A stretch of DNA of 64,000 nt from Pachypanchax playfairii (Eukaryota; Chordata; Actinopteri; Cyprinodontiformes; Aplocheilidae). The stretch is from positions 7,915,668-7,979,667 of the forward strand of contig SSNP01000004.1 of assembly GCA_006937955.1 (NCBI GenBank), in the 5' to 3' direction. This document shows positions 1 to 13,591 of the stretch, piece after piece (position 1 is the first letter of the stretch; every line of letters starts with the position of its first letter). The translations under genes and the position numbers were made by a program. The notes under the pieces were generated by a model that was not told the DNA's origin, ran no database searches, and saw only the letters and a list, made by a program, of their open reading frames with translations.

Positions 1-115
1 AATTAAGTGTAAAACATATTTAATGTATGCATGTCAGTTTTAGCTTTATTTAACTTTATAAGAGATTATTTTAAATTCTAAACTCATTATTTAGGTATTT
101 GGAAATTAAGGATAC

Positions 116-573
116 CACTGAAGATTGCCACGCATGATCCTCACGTTTCTGGAGGAAACAAAATAAAGTTATTACAAACATTGAATACATTATTTACTCC
201 TTAAATTAGTTTAATTGTACAATTATAGACATAACTGTTTATTTCATAAGCCTGTCGGTCCATCATGTTTAAGAAAACAAATAGTTTATAGTCTGTGCAA
301 AACTGAACAAGACTTACCTTTGATTGAAAACGTGATGGATTACATACTTCCATATTGACTTTCCACTTCCAACACAGAGCCTAGAAAACAAAAACACGGC
401 ATTACATCATCCAAGCTGCAAATAAAATACATTTCAATTAACGTTAAATATGTTAATGTTCGTGTTTTTACTTACGTTTTTAAATAGCCGTCGTTAGGTA
501 AGCTGTCCGGGGGTAAATTAAACTCTTCTGTCGCCCATCGTTTCAAATTCTTCACAATATTTCTATCCGCCAT
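116..573 (-). CDS. haus5: HAUS augmin-like complex subunit 5, N-terminal exons (partial)
   Basis: HAUS5 is a subunit of the augmin complex, which recruits gamma-tubulin to spindle microtubules for branching nucleation. Three coding exons join in phase: 573-476 (start ATG at 573, donor GTAAG), 380-318 and 148-116. The joined N-terminus contains RWATEEFNLPP, then LCVGSGKSIWKYVIHHV and NVRIMRGNLQW. These line up with the human HAUS5 segments LCLGQGADIWAYILQHV and VKKIRGNLLWY. The gene runs off the left edge inside the next intron, so only about 64 residues are present. The exons are too short to appear as long open frames. The start is the first ATG after an upstream GC-richer stretch. The call rests on remembered HAUS5 sequence; the phase agreement across both introns makes a real gene very likely. 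Confidence 0.85.
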
Positions 574-870
574 GACAGAATACAGCTAATGAAAGTTAGC
601 GCGATTTCCTAACGGACCTCTTCCGTTTTCAGCCACCTTAGTTTTGTTTGAGTCATATGTATTCACCTGCTGAAATATACTCGATGAGGTTTGTCTTGGT
701 CGACAAGCGCGTCTTCACTCTGATATTCTAAAAAGACGCCAGTAATGTGTGTTTTCGAAGTATTTGCACTTTCAAATTCCCGCTTACAAACAGTACTTCC
801 GGGTTAGAGTTTCCGTTGGGACGGCGACGCCTCTGTTCGTCGCCTAGTGTTGCCATGGATACTGACAGAC
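574..870 (-). promoter_or_regulatory. Probable haus5 promoter and 5' UTR
   Basis: This stretch lies directly upstream of the haus5 ATG and is clearly richer in CpG than the AT-rich DNA on either side (for example around 780-845). An RFX X-box-like sequence, GTTGCCATGGATAC, sits at 849-862: the left half fits GTNRCC and the right half is imperfect. I see no TATA box. The transcription start cannot be placed from sequence. Confidence 0.45.
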
Positions 871-3800
871 GTACTATGGATTTAATTTACATAAATTGGC
901 CTACATGATCCGTCAACGACAACAATTCAGTCATGAATGTAATAACTATTAAAAATTAAAACAATAAATTAAAATTCCGTTTTTGTGTCCCAATTATTGT
1001 ATTATATTACCAGAAAAAGAATACAATGCAAATATATATAAAAAGTTTCATACACACTGCAGTATAAATCTACAAGTAGCCTAATTCAACTGTACAAATG
1101 CAGCTTGGAATTTGACGCAAGTAAAACTGGACTTAATCGAAACAAGTTTGACTTTCAGTTCTTTGTAATGTCAAAATTTCTTACTAGATGGCGCAAGAGT
1201 GCTGTCTGATTTCTGTGTGGTCTCTTATATTTTCTCCATCGTAATGATTCATAGCGCAAGTTAATTGTAACATAATACGAAATACCTTGATCACTCTGCG
1301 GCTGAGCTTTTAAGTACGTTGTGTTTTTTTCTCAAAGTAGGTTTTAAAAATCAGTCAGTCTGAACCATTGTGACAAAAATCAAATCAACTAATTTTCTCT
1401 TTAAAATTTGGTAAATTACTACATTCTGTGAAGGTTGATTGGACCAATGATGAAAATATATAAATATGATCAAATATTATCACCTTTTCAGCTGCCAACA
1501 TTTGTATTTGAAACTGTAAATAAAATACATTTTTTTATTCTGTGCTGTAGCTGATCAGAAAAAAATAGCATTATTTTATCTTCTAATTTCTTCATAGGCT
1601 TATGTGTTTTTTTTAACCAGCCATCAGATAAAATAATAATTATATAACTTACCCTGAACATTAATATTTTTAGCAATGCAAACATGTTCATAAGCACAAC
1701 ATAAGACTTTGAAAAAAATCTGTCTGATTGTCGGTAAGTTATCATGTATAAAAGATAATTTAAAAGAATTTAATGTAATATTCCTTGGAGTGGGTGTTGT
1801 CAGTGGGATTATGGATTCACTCCAATCAACTGTTTTGGGCTCATTATTTTTTGCAAATCCTTTTGAAACAGAGAATAATAAAATCAAAACTGCTCTTCGA
1901 AAAAATTGCAGATTCTTGATGAAATATTTGATAATCTAATCAAATATAAAGCCACGCGGTTGTTTTATTACGCTTGCAGTGTATTTTCAGATCTACTCTC
2001 CTGTTCCAGATTATATTTTAGCTGCATGCAACTACAATGTGTGTGAGTGAGTGTACGTATGTGAAGAATAATTGTACTTTGCCTTTAAGTTGTGTAGTTG
2101 TTGTTTGTTGTTTTTTGTTTTTGCCCATCCCAAAAGACTGCTGAATGAACACCTAACCTGATTTATACAACAGTGCAACACATTTAGTCCTCAGCATGTT
2201 TTCTGGTGAGTGAGCCTTTAGAAATGTACCATATTAGACACACAACATAGTTTTACAAGTGTGAAAAAAGCATGACCCCATACACACATATTCACACACA
2301 CACTGTCTGGTGCACTGGCTCCAGCAACCAAAACCCCCACCCCTCCTAATCTGATCTCTAATTATGTCATGCCAAAAAAAAAAGAAAAGCTGTGTCCCAT
2401 TGAAAACCTCCCTCAATCAATTAATTCTGCTATTTTCCCTTATTATCCTTTGCAGGGAACTCGTCTTTCCTATAAGACTGTTAACTCCAGCCGTGGTCCT
2501 CTCAGATCCACAGAAGTGTAGAGGCAAAATAACACAGTGCACAATTAATCTGTTATTTTTTTATACTCTGTTGTTCACAATAAACACAGACATTGTTCAG
2601 CCAAGGTTGGAACATGTAATCAACAACTTATCTCTGCGGTCAGTACATCTCTTAGTGTAAAAAATACAAAATAACAAAACTGGTGAATCTTATTTTACTC
2701 TGTTATTCATAAGTTTTCTAAAAGTGGTGAGGTATGTCACTGCCAACTATTTTGTTGTCTCTAGGATTTAGTGAATTAGACAATTAATACATGTGTATAT
2801 TATCAAGTTTTTCTTGAGTAACAAGAAGTTTCATATTCATGCTAAAACCTAATGAGGCTCAAAACATTTAAATGCTGACAGAACGCCTTAGGAACTATTT
2901 TAATCACCACATCAGTTTGTATGTGTATAGGTTTGTATAAATTTGTATGTGCAGTATTCTTTTTCTTACTGTTTATATTATCATTATTATATTAAATCCA
3001 TTAGTCAATCAATTAAATCAGACTTTCTTTACATTATTTATTTAACAAAAATGTACTAAAATTGACACAGTTTTCAGTTCACTCTCTCTTCAGTGAATGC
3101 ATGAATCATGGCAGCTTTAAGCAACCAAAGCACCCTGAATGATGATGCTCCCTTTACCGTGCTTTATAGTTGAATCAAGGTTTTATCATGTGAGGTCAGC
3201 GTCTGTGTCTTTTCTCCAAAAAAGTGAAACTTTTTCCTGTTTGAGCCAGTGTTCTCTTACGTAGCCCATTAGGGAACATGGGTGGGTAAAAAAGTTAGTT
3301 TGTCTCTATCTGGTGTGCACGACAAACCAACTTTTTTACGTTTTGCAACCATGTCCCCTTCGGGACTCCATATTTTTCAAACTTCATATATTTTTTGCTT
3401 CTTTCATTCAGCGCAGTGCTTTTTTAATTGCCATATAATGTTGATAGTAAAACCAGTTTCTCTCATTAGTAAAAATATATTTAATATTTTTTTGTATTGA
3501 TGAACATCCAGGTTCAGAACTGTCCGTGCTGCTGCAGAACCTTTTCCAGGTCCAGCAGGTCTATAATACTACAGTCAAGTGAAAAAGATTTCACATCAGT
3601 CTGTTTGTACATCAGTAAACAGATGTAGGTATTTATTTATAGACATGGACACGTTTGTAACCCACACCTTTAATCTCATCTCTTTAGCTCACTAAGAACT
3701 GACGCAACATAAAGGTACACTGGTTCCCTGTATTCTGAGGGCACGTTCGGCTTTGACGGGTTAATTGGAACATCTGACTCCAAGTTGCTTTCGAAGAAGT

Positions 3801-6800
3801 GGTAAGCTTTCACGTTCTCTCACCTTTCCCAACCTGTCATTTAAGGACATGGATAGTACAATTGTTTGTGTTGCTGTGGTTTACTCAGGTTGTGTTTATA
3901 CGAGTTAGATGAAGGTCAGAAACATACTTGGTTTAAAAAGTTACAGAAAAAGTAAAAAAACCAACGATGCGTTTAAAGACCTGTTTTTTTTTCATTTGGT
4001 TGGAGGATGAAGCAGGTGCAATTCTGCTACATCAGCAGTTAAAGGGTTAAAAACTATTTGCTTCACATTCTGTAACCCTTCAAGATCAAGAAAAAGTCTT
4101 CAGCCTTTATTAAACGTAACTTAAATAGATAATTTTTGTCTTTTTTTTTATTGAAATGTCAATATAAGAAAATATGATCCTCTCTGCAGAAACAGGCCTT
4201 TGTTTGTTTCAGGCAGCAGGGACAGCAAAGATTAAAGACCTTGTTTCTGTGTCTTCCACCAACAGCATTTATGTCATCTTAAGATTTATTATTTCACAAC
4301 AAGAAATATGTGAAAAATATACATTTTCTGTCAAATCCCGATGTCTATAAGATTATTATGTTGTAGTTACCACATTTATAATGCTGGAGTGTAAAAAATA
4401 GATGATGATGATGATGAACAGAACCAAAATAATGAAACAGGCTTTTAAAATGTGTTTTTCACAAATACTGTAAAAAGCCTCACGTGGTTTATGTATTATT
4501 ATTGCACTGTTTTACACTCTTCATCAGATTTGTATTTTGAATGTTGCTCCAATTTATTTCCATGCATTTCTTAATTCTAGGCCAACACATACCTACTCAG
4601 GTCCGAGGCTTCAGCTACAGTCCCCTCTAAGGATCAACTGAGCAGTACCAAGCTGTTTAGCAGTCAGTTAGTGTCTTTTCAGGCTCGGCTCAGTATGGAC
4701 CAGGCCTGGAGCTAATCCCTGGACTGTCAGAGGACCCCGCTCTGAACTCATCCTGCAGCAGAGGAAAATGCTCTAATTGGGGGATTTTCTACATCATTAA
4801 CCCGGATGAGCAGCCATGAAACCCACCTTCTCTCCTCATTCCTCCTCCGTGTGTGTGTGTGTTTCTCACAGTCCCATACTTTTCTTCAACCTAATCTCCT
4901 TTCTAATGTTTTCACTTTTGCTTTTCTCCCACCTCAGCTTCCTCACCCCCTCAGTTGCTTTAAGACACTGGAGTGTTATTTCTAATTTGAATATTTGCAG
5001 ATGCTAAGGTAACCTTCTCCTTCTGAGCAATAACTCAGGACTAGTTAGTGAATTTAATTACTGAAATTTTGCAGATTCATTTGTACTCATGTCTCCATCA
5101 AAGCCCACTTCGTCCTGTTCAGGGTCTCCGTATAAACTGGAGTCTGTCTCAGCTTTTGGATTTATGTTTATTTTAATAAATGAATGATTACATTTTCAAA
5201 ATTAACAACAAGGGTGTTGAGTACCGTGACCTGGTTGAGAGTCAGACGCACACAAACATGATATAAAGTAGTGTCTAATCACTTTATAACATGTCAGAAA
5301 TCACACATTTCACCTGCTTACTCGTCCATATGGTCCTCCAAAGTTTGGTCTATTCAGGCCTCCATCTGTCCAGGAAAGTGATTCACATGCTGGGGAAGCC
5401 GGGGGTGCGCGGCGGCACTGCTCAGTCTGTGAACATGTGTTGCTGCGGCTCGGCCTGCCGACAGACCTGCCTGCCTGGGGGCAATTAAAAAACCAGGTCC
5501 TGTGTTTGGAGGGCCCCCCTGGGAGGCTCTGATTGATTGGAGTCTCATCTTCCAAACAGGCTGGCATCCTGCCACCAAACCGTGGAGCCACGGAGAGCGG
5601 AGGGGGGGTAAAAGAGCTTTTACATAACAGAGGGAGGGAGCGTTAGCTGAAAAGAAAGAATGTATGTCAGATGATAACGATTATACTGTAGTGATCTCGG
5701 GTTGCTCCTAAGTGTTAGTGAGGTGTGTGGGAATAAGTGGAGAGGGGTCAACACAGAAGCTCATCAGTGAATGAAAGTAGATGTGAACATCTTTATTAAA
5801 CTATATTTATTTACAGCAATTTTTTGTCAGACAAACACATTGACGATCCAGGAAAACGTCACTAAAACCAACATGACCAAAACACCAAAGACAAAATCAT
5901 GTACATTTCACATTTTGTTTAAAAACAAACCTAAACAAACATGTTCTAGTGCAATTTTGTCCATCACCTACAACCTTTGGCTTCAAATCACATTTATGCT
6001 GCATCCTAAAGAAACTTTTAATGATCCTCCACGGTTCTCGCATAGCATCTAAATAAACATCATAAACCAGAAACACGTAAAAACCCACATCTGGACTGAT
6101 GATGAGCTGCAGCTGTATTAACTGTATCTGGAGAGTAAAATTACCCAGAAGTGATTTTTAAATTGCTGTCAATTGATTTTCAAGTTAAACATTCCAATTA
6201 AGCAACAGACATAAAATGGAAAAAAAGAGTTTCCTTTTAAAAAAAATAAAAGAATAAAAGGGATTCGGAGATTGCACTTGTTAATGATGGACTTATTCTT
6301 ATAGCTTTTTTTTTTTCTAAATAACTATGATGACCATGTTTTGTGTGGTTTAATCAAGGAAAAAAATAAAACAAAGAAAGACTTCCAGGACAAAATGGGC
6401 CTCTTTAGTGCAGCCTGAGACCTTTTTCCCCCCTTTCAGTTTCAAACAAAGAGAATACACTTGGATCAATTGTGTCAAACAAAGACCGAACTATGTGGGG
6501 TGACGCATCACACAGAGCTCTTTCTGCTCTCCTGCACGTACACGCAGCCAACCAGCTCCGAGATGCCAACAGGTTGTTCTCCTCCAACTGACACTTAAAC
6601 AAAAAGAGAGTCACTCTGATGGTGAGCTTCTCTGTTTCCTCGTGTCCGTTCTCATTTAAAGCAGCAAGTCAGAAAATATTCATTTTTGGTAAATTCTCAG
6701 CCCGACTCCATAAAAACTGTGACTCTTCTTTGACTTTAGCTCTTAACGAATGATCATCTACTTTACAGTTTGAAACGTTGTCCAGTATTAAAGGAAGTTT

Positions 6801-6900
6801 CTTCAGACATTGTGTGTTTCAGCTACAGAACTTTGTAGAAACTTTTACTTCCCAAGAGAAGATGAAAATATGTTGATGTGTATGTTAAAGGTGTTCTACA
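871..6900. other. Intergenic, no gene recognised
   Basis: About 6 kb between the haus5 5' end and the rax2 3' end. Open frames here are short, lack family resemblance and have no consistent splice structure. The stretch is AT-rich with small CA/TG runs (near 2280-2300 and 4849-4862) and a GAT run near 4400. A piece around 5100-5150 resembles the tail of the SINE family seen at 13234, in reverse orientation. Enhancers of the neighbouring retinal homeobox gene could lie here, but nothing in the sequence alone proves it. Confidence 0.6.
5100..5152 (-). repeat. SINE tail fragment, reverse orientation
   Basis: The stretch CCTGTTCAGGGTC followed by a TGGAGTCTGTCTCAGC motif is the reverse complement of the 3' part of the tRNA-like SINE described at 13234-13559 (GACA..CCAGC..CGACCCTG). 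Only the tail is recognisable, so boundaries are approximate. Confidence 0.45.
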
Positions 6901-6904
6901 AGGA

Positions 6905-7217
6905 CGTGCATTTATTTGCATGTTCCTTGGATAGAACATCAGTGGTCAGCATTTCTTATTTTTTACAGCACCTAATGAAACATTAAACGACTACAGATAT
7001 CGAACACTTGGCAGTTTAGAATGAAAACCCTCACATTAGGTTTTACTTTAGTGTCCTTGAGATGAAGAAAAGAAGTTAAAAATATTTCAGAGGAAGTCCC
7101 CAGAGAGCTCCTCAGTTTTCACAGTTCAAAATCCTCTTCTTCTGTTTTGTGGATGTGACCGCTTGCTGATCTCAGTGTCTCTTCTCCTCAGCGTCGTCAC
7201 ACAGGACAACATGCCAG
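6905..7217 (-). other. Probable rax2 3' UTR
   Basis: Follows the rax2 stop codon on the minus strand. A TTTATT on the plus strand near 6910 gives an AATAAA poly(A) signal in the sense of the gene, about 300 bases after the stop. The end is a guess from that signal. Confidence 0.4.
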
Positions 7218-10200
7218 TCACATGGTTTGCCAGGTCTTGTCCATAGACTGGATGTGTTCCTTAGCTTTCATTCTCAGTGCAGCAATACTCGAGCTGCGCT
7301 GGTTCATGTCCTCCAGAGGGAACTTCTCAGGGTATGGTGCGGAACATTGGTAAGGAGAAGGAGCCATGCTCTGCATCCCCTGTCCTGTGGGTGGGTGAGG
7401 GTGATGATGAGGAGCATGGGGAGTGCTGTTGAGGAATCCGTGGCTGGGGTAGCTGGGCTGGATCCCCTGAGCTGACCCCATGAAGCCTGGGATGCACTGG
7501 ACAGGTGTGGCGCTGGACAGGGGGGAAGGAAGCCAGGGGTCCAAAGGGAGGGAGTTGGTTATTGGTCCCATGCTGGTGTGAACCGGACCTGGACGACTGA
7601 AGGAAAGCATGGGCGAGTCATTAAGCTTCATGGTGCTTGCATCCATTTTCTCCTGCCGGCGCCATTTAGCTCTGCGGTTCTGAAACCAGACCTGGAGAAG
7701 ACATTTTAAAAATCACTTGAATATGTTTTTTTTCTACGGCCAAATTAGTTTTGAGAGTTTGTTTTCTGGACGCCATATTTCATTTGTGTGAATAAACCAC
7801 ATCAAGGTTCTGTTTTCAGAGTTTATATTGGTAAAATCAATCCACTGTTTTTCAATTAACTTTTTTGTTTAGCAAATCTCAAAGATGCTCATTTAGACTG
7901 AAATTTAGACATTTTTAGAGGTTTCTCAAAAAATTCTTGACTATTTTTACAAACTGACAGGAACATCACTCCCATTTAAAGAAGCTACTGCATTTAGAAA
8001 ATACTGTTTCTACATGCTGCATCATTTTATGGCCATTTGCAGAACTAATTACATCTTAATCTTGTCCCCGTTTTCTCTTCCCTTTTAACTGTCTTGTTAC
8101 TCGTATGTCCCATTACTTGGAAACCCTTTAGCGTGACTTCTAATTATTTAGTACACTCTGCTCACCTCGACACTGGTGAGCTACAGGCAAAGGGCCAAGG
8201 GCTTGATTTGGGAGTGAAACACTTTAAGTCAGGTTATTTCAGGTGATCGGGTAAAGATAAGGAGATGTTTACAGTAACAGCAGCACATACTGTAACTAGT
8301 TAGAGTTTATGATGCTAACTGTCATGTCTTACCTGAACTCGGACCTCGGGGAGGTTCACCTTCATGGCCAGCTCCTCTCGGCTGTACACATCTGGGTAGT
8401 GGGACTTCTCGAAGGCTCGCTCCAGCTCATGCAGTTGATAGGTGGTGAAGGTGGTGCGGTTCCTTCTGTGTTTCTTTTTAGGTTGATCGTCCTTGCACAA
8501 CTCTGGAGATTTGCCTTCATCACTGTCAACATTCTTCCTCAGCTCACCGAGTTCTTCATCACTCTTGTTTACAAACAAACCAGCGTCTGTTCAGGTGACA
8601 AGAAGTAAGAATCAGAAACATGGTTTAATTTATAATGTATTTTTTTAAAGACAATTAGCCAAAATATAAAAAATTGTTCCCAGTCTTTATCTATTCAAAA
8701 GGGAAATTGTACTTAAAATACCTTTGAGAGATTTCAGCTCCCTCTCTTTCTTTTTGCACACACCTTTTCACCATTACAATCAAATAAGCAACAAAATAAA
8801 CTGGACATGCCCATAACTTGGATAAGTATTTGATGTAGAGCGCTCACCTCAGGAACGGTCTTCCTCTGCCTCTCCATCATTAGCTCACATCATTTTCAAC
8901 AATTTAAATTCAGAAAATGTTCAAAATAAAATAAATGTGTATTATTAGATAAATAAACTCTAATCAGGAAATCAAAGAAAGTACAACGATGTCGAACCCC
9001 TCTGTGAGATCAGATCACGACTGGACCTGCTACACACCACTCAGCTTGTGCTGGATAAGATTTCAGTCCCAGAAACAAAGTTAATCCCACTTTCTTGCAT
9101 GAAATGTCCAACTTTAGCACATATATGGTAAATAGTAACATTTTGGCTGCATCTGGTCCCAAATAGTTGCTGTAAAATTCAGAATTTGGTATAAAATTTC
9201 AAGCAGACACTTTTTTTGTTTCCAGACACCTTGCATATGTTTTAGTTACTATAAAGACTCTAATTTGGATTTTATTTCCAGCAATACTAGTAAACATTAG
9301 AGAGATATATGTCATCAACAATAAACCAGAAAATCATCCCTACAAACTCCTCGGTAAAATATTTTCTCTTAACTTCAATATGTGTTTTCTGGCTGGTTTA
9401 TTTGGAATAATTCAACAAAAATGGTGAGAGTTATTTTTAAAACTCAGTTTCTAAGTCAAGCAGATAATCAATTAGCTTTGACTTTATGAAAAGTAGACCG
9501 TTCTGCAGACTCAGGTGAAAATCTTCCCTGAAAATTGTTGATTGCAGTGATTTTATTCCAAATAAAACTCCCTAAAGTCAGGAACGAGACTCTGTGCTTC
9601 ACTACAAGAAGTCTGAAAGTCAATCCTCAACTCAATACAACGCCTGCTGACAAAACCTCAAAGCTTCAGTAGAACAAACGTCTGTATCTAAACCCTAATC
9701 CCAGTTACTTTCTGTTAATGGGATGTTTAGCTGGAGATAAAATGAAGTGTCTCTGTGGTTTTTTGCTCTGGCAAACAGAAACACTGGTAAAAAGAAAAGC
9801 AGGATTTATGGGGTTAATTTATCCACCTCTCATTAAGGAGCAATGACAAAGGCTGAGCACTGACAAAGGCAGAGGTCAGGTCTGGTTCACTGACCAGTTC
9901 TTGGCCTGTCAGCCCATCTCAGCCACCGGTCTGAAGCCTCCCCACTGTTTCACTGTTTCTCAGCCAGGACAACATGTGAGCACAGAGACGCAGAGGGACG
10001 AGTGACACCGAACAGTGAAAAGCTCCTCATTCAGGACGATCGGGACTGACTTCACAGAAAACACAAATATAAAGAGAGTCAAGTCACTTGTGTTAAAATA
10101 TATTTATTTAACCCAAATAAAACAAGGATTTCTATAGATCCACCTTCCTATAACAGAACTGATTCTGTTTTTGCATCTTCCACCACAATCACAGACCACC

Positions 10201-10380
10201 TGTCTGATCCCGCATGTGAAAATAGCTTCAGATTAAATGCTGCAAATTTGATTCTGAGACAGAATGATAACAATAACACCAGAATGAACTACTGTACAAT
10301 CTAATCTGCGCAGAAGAGAAGATTAGGAGAGGAATTCCACAAGGAGAAGGGATTGTTCTTGGGTACATAACCCCCACCCC

Positions 10381-10415
<35 letters not shown>

Positions 10416-11528
10416 CCATCCTATGCTGTGATTTATCACTCAGTTAAGTTAATGCAACAGGCTGCACAACAGATACATAATGAACATATAACCACTTAAT
10501 CTGAGCCAGTGGAACAACCTTGTTCTCAGTCATCAGTTTAACAATTGACAAAGTTCTAATTATTACAGAAGTTATGTCAATATAATAACAGGTAAGAATC
10601 CAAAGGACACCCATCNAGAGTCTCACAAAGTAAAAAGAAACACCAGTTTTCACCTTAATTTGTGTAACATTTAAGCTGCATGACTCACTTTATCCATATT
10701 TTTTATCAGCTCAGGATCTAAACTTAGATTCATTTAAAATCAGAGGCGTTCATGCTTCTTTATTACTTATAGTTCAGTAATCTCTTAAATGTTTTAAAAA
10801 ACATGGATCATTTCAGATATATAATGAAATACAGTTTTAATGTTTTGAAACCTGACTGGTTTGTTGTGTGATTTTTGTTTGGAACATAAATGTCTAAGTG
10901 GCCAAATAAGTTTACAACCAGCAACAAGTTTCAAAATGTATCTTGTCTCTTCAAATGCATCAATATTCCAGCTTTTGCACTAACAAATATATTCTGTTAA
11001 AAAAAATCTCCCCAAAAGTCAAACTGTACTTTCTATCAGTCCAATTCTTAATCAATATTAAACATTTTCTGAAGTGTTCGGAGGAAAATAAAAGATGATT
11101 CATGAACAATCTTCCAAGCAGGTGATGTGTATCAAAGACTTCACGGAAAATAAAAAGAAACACTTTGTTGTGTGAAACTAAATTCTTGTGATTGATGACG
11201 ATCTTGAGTGTGACTCACCTTGGTACTGCTGCTGCTGTGAACTGCTGTTTCTAACAGAGGACAGGTGTCCTCCGCTGTAGGACGGGTGGGACGAGGCCTC
11301 CGGCTGCTTCCTGTGTTCTGTGAGTCCATCAGTGTTCATTTTGTGGGGCCCCAGGGCCCCAGAAGAGCTCAACAAGGGGTCCTGATCTTTGTTGAAACCC
11401 AGAATGACATCGATGCTGTGGACGCGGCCCCCGACTGCGGCGTTCCCACCTTTTACCATTTCGTGGAAGTTGCTGGGTGAGAGGCAGCTGTCGTCCACCA
11501 TGCTCATGGTATCCAGTGATAAATGCAT
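7218..11528 (-). CDS. rax2: Retinal homeobox protein Rx (RAX2 ortholog, fish rx1/rx2 type)
   Basis: Paired-like homeodomain transcription factor needed for eye-field and photoreceptor programmes. Coding exons are 11528-11219, 8586-8333 and 7691-7218 (stop TGA at 7220-7218), giving 345 residues with matching phases. In order they show the N-terminus MHLSLDTMSMVDDSCLSPSN, the octapeptide HSIDVILGF at residues 37-45, a basic PKKKHRRNR stretch, a homeodomain at about 143-202 with Gln at position 50 (VWFQNRRAKWRR), and a C-terminal OAR motif (SSIAALRMKAKEHIQS). The intron between homeodomain positions 46 and 47 is the usual paired-class site. The N-terminus matches fish Rx1/Rx2 rather than Rx3. 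Position next to matk fits RAX2, but rx1 and rx2 cannot be separated here. Intron 1 carries a CA microsatellite and a single N at 10616. Confidence 0.93.
10381..10413. repeat. (CA)n microsatellite
   Basis: An uninterrupted CA dinucleotide run, preceded by a C-rich stretch, in rax2 intron 1. Likely polymorphic in length. Confidence 0.9.
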
Positions 11529-12600
11529 TCGAACGTCGTCTGGGCAGTCCTGCAGACAGAAGGACGAGGTCACAGGTCACCTCATTACACCTGTTGGCTG
11601 TTTTTCATTCACAAGTCAAGACTCAGTAATCATCCACAGACGTTCTAGAGATCTGGAGTTTCCTCCTAAGACTGTAAACACTCAATACCAAACATAAAAC
11701 TTGGACTTTTCTCTGAATGCTAATCGCTACTCACCAGGCAGCGCTACTTTTAATATCAATCCTAGATACAATATGTTTCTTATTCAAGTAAAATCAAGTA
11801 AAAAACATTCAAACTGAGATTCAGATTAACCCTTTCATGTCAACACTAAAAAAGCAACTGCATTTTTTATCTTTTCATTTGCTGCTCCGGGTAAAACAAT
11901 GTTTAACTGTATTTTTCTTTTTCCAAAACATCCCAGAGTTTTAAAATAATTTTTTTAAGTTCAGTGTGCAATACAATAAGATACAGGAACCAAAATGTGC
12001 TCATATGAGGGCTGAAAAGTGTTTGTCAGATGTTGGGAATCATATTTAATGTCTATCATTTTGGCATGTTTTCAAATAGACTCTTAAAACTTAAAGTATA
12101 ATGAATGCTGAAGGATATAAAGCAAAGAAACAAAGTGGAAATAGACTGGAAATAAAAATAAACTGTTCATTTCACGCACTGTGTCGATGCTGCAGAGTTA
12201 ATGTTTCTTTTCAGTTTCCACAAGCAACAAGTAACTTCACTTGCAGGATTTTCTCAATGAGACAGAGGCAGCTCTTACCTCCTGGAAACAAATCTGTTGA
12301 ACAGCTAAAGTTACTGAAATCCACCGGCTCCTCTCAGCACCAACTTTATTTTTCCAGGATCAGATTTGTGCTCCGCCTGTAATCTCTCGGTCTGCCCTGC
12401 TCGCCGCTTTGCATTCCTTTAAATATTTCATCAATTTGTGATTAACTATCCTATAAGAGATGCTCTCCAGTACGAGTCCCCAAAAACTTTTTTTTTGCTT
12501 ATTTTCAAAAATCTGCCGAGGCAACGTCGTCGGCAGCCGAGTTTAACAGCATCCAGTCAGAGAGGAGAGAGCTTGAAGCAGTGAGACTGAGAGGGAGAGC
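11529..12600 (-). other. rax2 5' UTR with a noncoding first exon and intron
   Basis: Upstream of the rax2 ATG a good acceptor (TCTGTCTGCAG) ends at 11550, so the first coding exon probably begins at 11549. A strong donor (AG|GTAAGAG) lies at 12279/12278. A purine-rich, more GC-rich stretch at about 12280-12600 would then be the noncoding first exon and promoter region. I infer the exon from splice signals only; the transcription start is not visible. Confidence 0.5.
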
Positions 12601-13220
12601 GAGACAAAGCTGAGGAGATGTAGGAGGTGATACGAGAGGATTAGTACAGAGTTGTTTATCACAATCCTTCCCCTTTAAGAGTGATGGGCAGGAGTTTTCT
12701 GCTCAACTAGATTGATTAAATGTAATGTTGCTCTTTAAAAGAGGAGAACCTGTTTAATGAATCACAGAAAACAACATGAAAAACAAAAAATAAACATATT
12801 TGATTATGCATTTATTTTATCAAACGGAAACTAAAAAGAATCAAGTTTATAAAGTCCGTCTGACACTGTCAGTGGAATTACACATTCTGTCAAACATATT
12901 GTGAAAGTATTTATATTTGATCACATTCAGATCACATGGGTTTTACTTTAACTATTTTACAAGTATGTTGAACTTTTTTGGAAAAATCAGGCTGGTAATT
13001 GATGTTAGTTAAGAAAAAACTGAAAATAAAATTTTGGTTTAGATGGAGTCAAATGACACAAAATTAAAGTTTCTACCTTCATTTAAATGATGTGGTTTAC
13101 CACAGTTAGACATTCACCAAATGTTGGTGCATTAATAGTCAAAATTAACCAAATGGGTGTTGCTGGAGTTCCTCTGTCTATCAAACAAACTGCATGTGTT
13201 GAATTCAAAACACATTTTTG

Positions 13221-13572
13221 TAATTGCCAGTTAGGGGCTGCACAGTGGTGCAGAAGGTAGAGCTGTTGCATTGCAATGAGAAGGTCCCATGTTTAAATCC
13301 AGGCTGGGGTCTATCTGCATGGAGTTTGCATGTTCTCCCCGTGCAGGCGTGTGTTTTCTCCAGGAACTCCAGCATCCTTCCACAAACCAAAAAATTGTCC
13401 CTATGTGTGAACGTTATTTTTGTTTGTATGTGACCCTGTGATGTAATGCCGACCTGTCCAGGTTGTGACCCCATCTCTCACCCAGTGACCACTGGAGACA
13501 GACACCAGCCCCCACGACCCTGGAAAAGAAAAAGCAGGTATAGAAAATACATGGATGGATAATTACCAGTTA
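13221..13572 (+). mobile_element. tRNA-like SINE with target-site duplication
   Basis: The element runs from 13234 to 13559. It begins with a tRNA-like head (GTGGTGCAGAAGGTAGAGCTG as an A-box-like part, a decayed B box in GTTTAAATCC). Then come the fish-SINE body motif GGAGTTTGCATGTTCTCCCC, the CCAGC..CGACCCTG tail, and a final ATGGATGGAT run. It is bounded by TAATTGCCAGTTA (13221-13233) and TAATTACCAGTTA (13560-13572), a 13-bp duplication with one mismatch, which fixes the insertion boundaries. It is noncoding. Confidence 0.85.
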
Positions 13573-13591
13573 ATCTAACATGGATGATTTT

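Noticed and set aside
5291..5591. Overlapping 65-93 residue frames on both strands
   Set aside because: A local GC-rich patch gives open frames in several directions; none resembles a protein family.
13234..13330. Possible tRNA gene from A- and B-box-like motifs
   Set aside because: The boxes are decayed, no cloverleaf can be drawn, and the sequence continues into a SINE body with a target duplication.
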